NCBI GenBank assembly: GCA_029865445.1
Contig: JAOUGY010000187.1
Span: 1 to 7,342, forward strand
Reading direction: 5' to 3'
Origin: Acidimicrobiia bacterium
GTDB lineage: Bacteria; Actinomycetota; Acidimicrobiia; Spongiisociales; ZC4RG35
Length of the DNA stretch: 7,342 bases
The position numbers were made by a program, and so were the translations under genes. Every line of letters begins with the position of its first letter. The stretch's first letter is position 1. The notes beneath the pieces are model-generated. The model was not told where the DNA came from, searched no databases, and saw only the letters and a list, made by a program, of their open reading frames with translations. Below are positions 5,961 through 7,342 of this stretch, piece after piece.

Positions 5961-6350
5961 AGCAGGGTCGATCGGCAAAGGGGTCTCGTGGTCGTCACGC
6001 TGATCCTGGGGTTGGATCAGGTAGTGAAGGCGGCGGTCGCCGCCTCGAACGGTGTGGAGCGTGGGTTCTCCCCGGATCGAGCGTTCGTTCCGGTGGTGCT
6101 GTTGGTCGTGGTGGCCGGTGCGTTTGTCGAGTTGACCCGTCGCAGGCTCGTGGGTGTAGCAGCCGTTGGTCTCGTGGCGGGAGGCCTAGCGTCTCGGGTC
6201 ATCGATCTGTTTGCGGCATCGCAACCTTCGGTCCTACCTGCCGGCGCCTCGATCGCCGACATCGCAGTCATCTGCGGGTTGGTGGCCGGAGCGCTCGGAA
6301 TGACGACAAGTAGTCATGCGCCCGGCAGGAGGCCTCACTTCATCGTGTGA
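5958..6350 (+). CDS. Small LspA (signal peptidase II)-like membrane protein, degenerate
   Basis: A 130-residue protein with about four membrane segments (roughly 9-27, 42-59, 65-80, 98-116), the topology of LspA, the aspartyl peptidase that removes lipoprotein signal peptides. Family-like marks: LGLDQVVK (17-24, the DQ.(S/T)K motif of the first helix), RGFSPDRAF (35-43, possible remnant of N.GAAFS), AGGLASRVIDLF (74-85) and ASIADIAVICG (97-107, like FN.ADSAI..G). D20, D83 and D101 are kept. Differences: the extracytoplasmic stretch between DQ.K and the GFS motif is only about 10 residues instead of about 25-30; the asparagines of the GN..D and N.AD motifs are replaced; and D83 can stand for either D115 or D124 of the P. 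aeruginosa enzyme but not both. Thus peptidase activity is doubtful. It follows asd by 67 bp and precedes a regulator by 33 bp. An ATG start at 5928 is possible. It might be only convergently similar to LspA. Confidence 0.6.
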   Translation: MSRVDRQRGLVVVTLILGLDQVVKAAVAASNGVERGFSPDRAFVPVVLLVVVAGAFVELTRRRLVGVAAVGLVAGGLASRVIDLFAASQPSVLPAGASIADIAVICGLVAGALGMTTSSHAPGRRPHFIV

Positions 6351-6375
6351 CCGGGGTTCGCCTCCTCTGTAGGCT
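6347..6375 (+). promoter_or_regulatory. Candidate promoter for the SARP-cNMP regulator, nearly leaderless
   Basis: GTGACC (6347-6352, 4 of 6 matches to TTGACA) overlaps the stop codon of the LspA-like gene. A 17-bp spacer is followed by TAGGCT (6370-6375), fitting TAnnnT, and 8 nt later by the GTG start. Position and spacing are the same as for the candidate promoter at 2724-2752, and no Shine-Dalgarno is seen. Confidence 0.35.
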
Positions 6376-6383
6376 CATGCCTC

Positions 6384-7342
6384 GTGGAGGTTCGACTCTT
6401 GGGACTTGTCGAGGCGCTGGACGAAGCAGGCGCCCGATTGGCCCTGGGCGGGCCGACCCAAGCAGCCCTGCTGGCGGTGCTGGCGCTGGAAGCTCCCGGT
6501 CTGGTCGAAACAGATCGCATCGCGCTAGACCTCTGGACCGATCGCGCTCCGCGTGACCCAGATGCCGCCTTGCAGGTCGCGGTGTCCAGGCTCCGAAAGA
6601 GTCTCGGCTCGGATCTGATCGAGACGGTTCGGTCCGGGTACCGGCTGGCGCTCGGCCCGGAGAACGTAGACGTGGAGCGGTTCCGGCGGCATTCATCTCG
6701 AGCCCGACATCACCTGCTCGGTGGTGACCCTTCCCGGGCCGGCGAAGGCTTTCGACGAGCGCTCGCCCAGTGGCGCGGATCCGCCCTGGCCGATCTGAGG
6801 CGCTATGAGTTCGCGGTCAGGGCCGCAGCCGTGCTCGAAGAGGAGCGGATGGCCACCGTCGAGACACTGATGGAGGCAGAGCTCGCTGTGGGCAACCACG
6901 GTTTGGTTGTCGGGGAACTGGCCGGGCTGGTCGACGAGTATCCGCTTCGTGAACGCCTGTGGGCTCTGTACATGCTGGCGCTGTACCGGGCAGGCAGGCA
7001 GGCAGAGGCGCTTCGAGCCTTCGCCCGAGTTCGGTCGATCCTCAGCGAGGAGCTCGGTGTGGACCCGTCGACGGACCTGATGGAACTGGAGGAGCGGATT
7101 CTCCAGCAGGATCCGGGGCTGGACGTCGAAGCCGCCGCCGGGCCGGGCCAGGACGTCGATGGTGGCGACATGGTGGCCTTCGGCAAGGGTGAGACCATCA
7201 TCGAGGAGGGCGCCCTGTCGGACTCGGTGTACTGGATCGAGGACGGCGAGGTGGAGATCTTCCGGTCGACGCCCGACGGTGAGGAACACCTGGCGATCCT
7301 GGGACCCGGCCGCTACTTCGGGGAACTCGCCGGTCTATTGGG
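6384..7342 (+). CDS. SARP/BTAD-type transcription regulator fused to a cyclic-nucleotide-binding domain (runs off right edge)
   Basis: 319 codons are visible. Residues 1-90 form an OmpR-like winged-helix DNA-binding domain of the AfsR/DnrI/RedD (SARP) class: MEVRLLG, LALGGPTQAALLAVLAL (19-35), DRIALDLW (44-51), ALQVAVSRLRKSLG (62-75) and VRSGYRL (82-88). Residues about 96-243 are the helical bacterial transcriptional activation domain, with YPLRERLWALYMLALYR (186-202), AGRQAEALRAF (203-213) and EELGVDPS (222-229). After a short acidic linker, a Crp/cAMP-receptor-like binding domain starts about 263: FGKGETIIEEGALSDSVYWIEDGEVEI (266-292) and the phosphate-binding cassette YFGELAGLL (311-319, E314), cut by the window edge. 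It presumably regulates transcription in response to cAMP, cGMP or another ligand; target genes unknown. The GTG at 6384 is the first start codon in this frame after the preceding gene's stop, and conserved sequence begins there. An overlapping ATG at 6377 is in the wrong frame. Confidence 0.88.
   Translation, partial: MEVRLLGLVEALDEAGARLALGGPTQAALLAVLALEAPGLVETDRIALDLWTDRAPRDPDAALQVAVSRLRKSLGSDLIETVRSGYRLALGPENVDVERFRRHSSRARHHLLGGDPSRAGEGFRRALAQWRGSALADLRRYEFAVRAAAVLEEERMATVETLMEAELAVGNHGLVVGELAGLVDEYPLRERLWALYMLALYRAGRQAEALRAFARVRSILSEELGVDPSTDLMELEERILQQDPGLDVEAAAGPGQDVDGGDMVAFGKGETIIEEGALSDSVYWIEDGEVEIFRSTPDGEEHLAILGPGRYFGELAGLL

Noticed and set aside
5096..5998. 300-codon minus-strand open frame opposite asd
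   Set aside because: Shadow of asd: the plus-strand frame holds every catalytic motif of the dehydrogenase.
6347..6556. Plus-strand small frame starting at ATG 6377 region
   Set aside because: It is out of frame with the conserved SARP winged-helix sequence that starts at GTG 6384.
6693..7289. 198-codon minus-strand open frame at the right end
   Set aside because: Opposite the SARP/BTAD and cNMP domains, which are unmistakable on the plus strand.
1..7342. tRNA/rRNA genes, CRISPR arrays, insertion sequences or attachment sites
   Set aside because: No cloverleaf-like sequence, spaced direct repeats, transposase or integrase coding sequence, or terminal inverted repeats were seen on either strand.

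Overview
The window is high-GC, densely packed DNA that reads as a chromosomal segment of an actinobacterium, quite possibly an acidimicrobial lineage. This is inferred from the GC-rich codon use, GTG starts, actinobacterial-type regulators (SARP/BTAD), the lysC-asd pair with an internal beta-subunit start, and a membrane-anchored cyclophilin. No mobile elements, RNA genes or CRISPR arrays were found; nothing suggests recent transfer.

Layout: two gene strings diverge from a 101-bp gap (3544-3644). Leftward (minus strand), in transcription order: a membrane-anchored cyclophilin-like protein (3543-2749), a PHP-family phosphoesterase (2715-1864), a 497-residue MurJ-like MOP-superfamily membrane protein that overlaps the PHP gene by 7 nt (1870-377), and the first 73 codons of a second MurJ family member (219 to beyond the left edge). 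The 157-bp gap between the two flippase-like genes (220-376) holds no gene but several GC-rich inverted repeats. Rightward (plus strand): aspartate kinase lysC (3645-4874), aspartate-semialdehyde dehydrogenase asd (4874-5890, start overlapping the lysC stop by one base), a small degenerate LspA-like membrane protein (5958-6350), and the N-terminal 319 codons of a SARP/BTAD regulator fused to a cyclic-nucleotide-binding domain (6384 to beyond the right edge).

How they fit together: LysC and Asd catalyse the first two steps of the aspartate pathway, giving lysine, diaminopimelate, threonine and methionine. Diaminopimelate is a peptidoglycan precursor and MurJ exports lipid II, so the divergent locus may join cell-wall precursor supply and export; this is inference from proximity only. 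The most unusual points are: a cyclophilin domain that has lost most canonical catalytic residues; tandem MurJ paralogues, one lacking a conserved arginine; a shrunken LspA-like protein; a well-formed internal ribosome site for a LysC beta subunit; a SARP-cNMP domain fusion; and two genes with the same apparent near-leaderless promoter geometry built over the preceding stop codon. I did not find a clear, wholly new multi-gene system.
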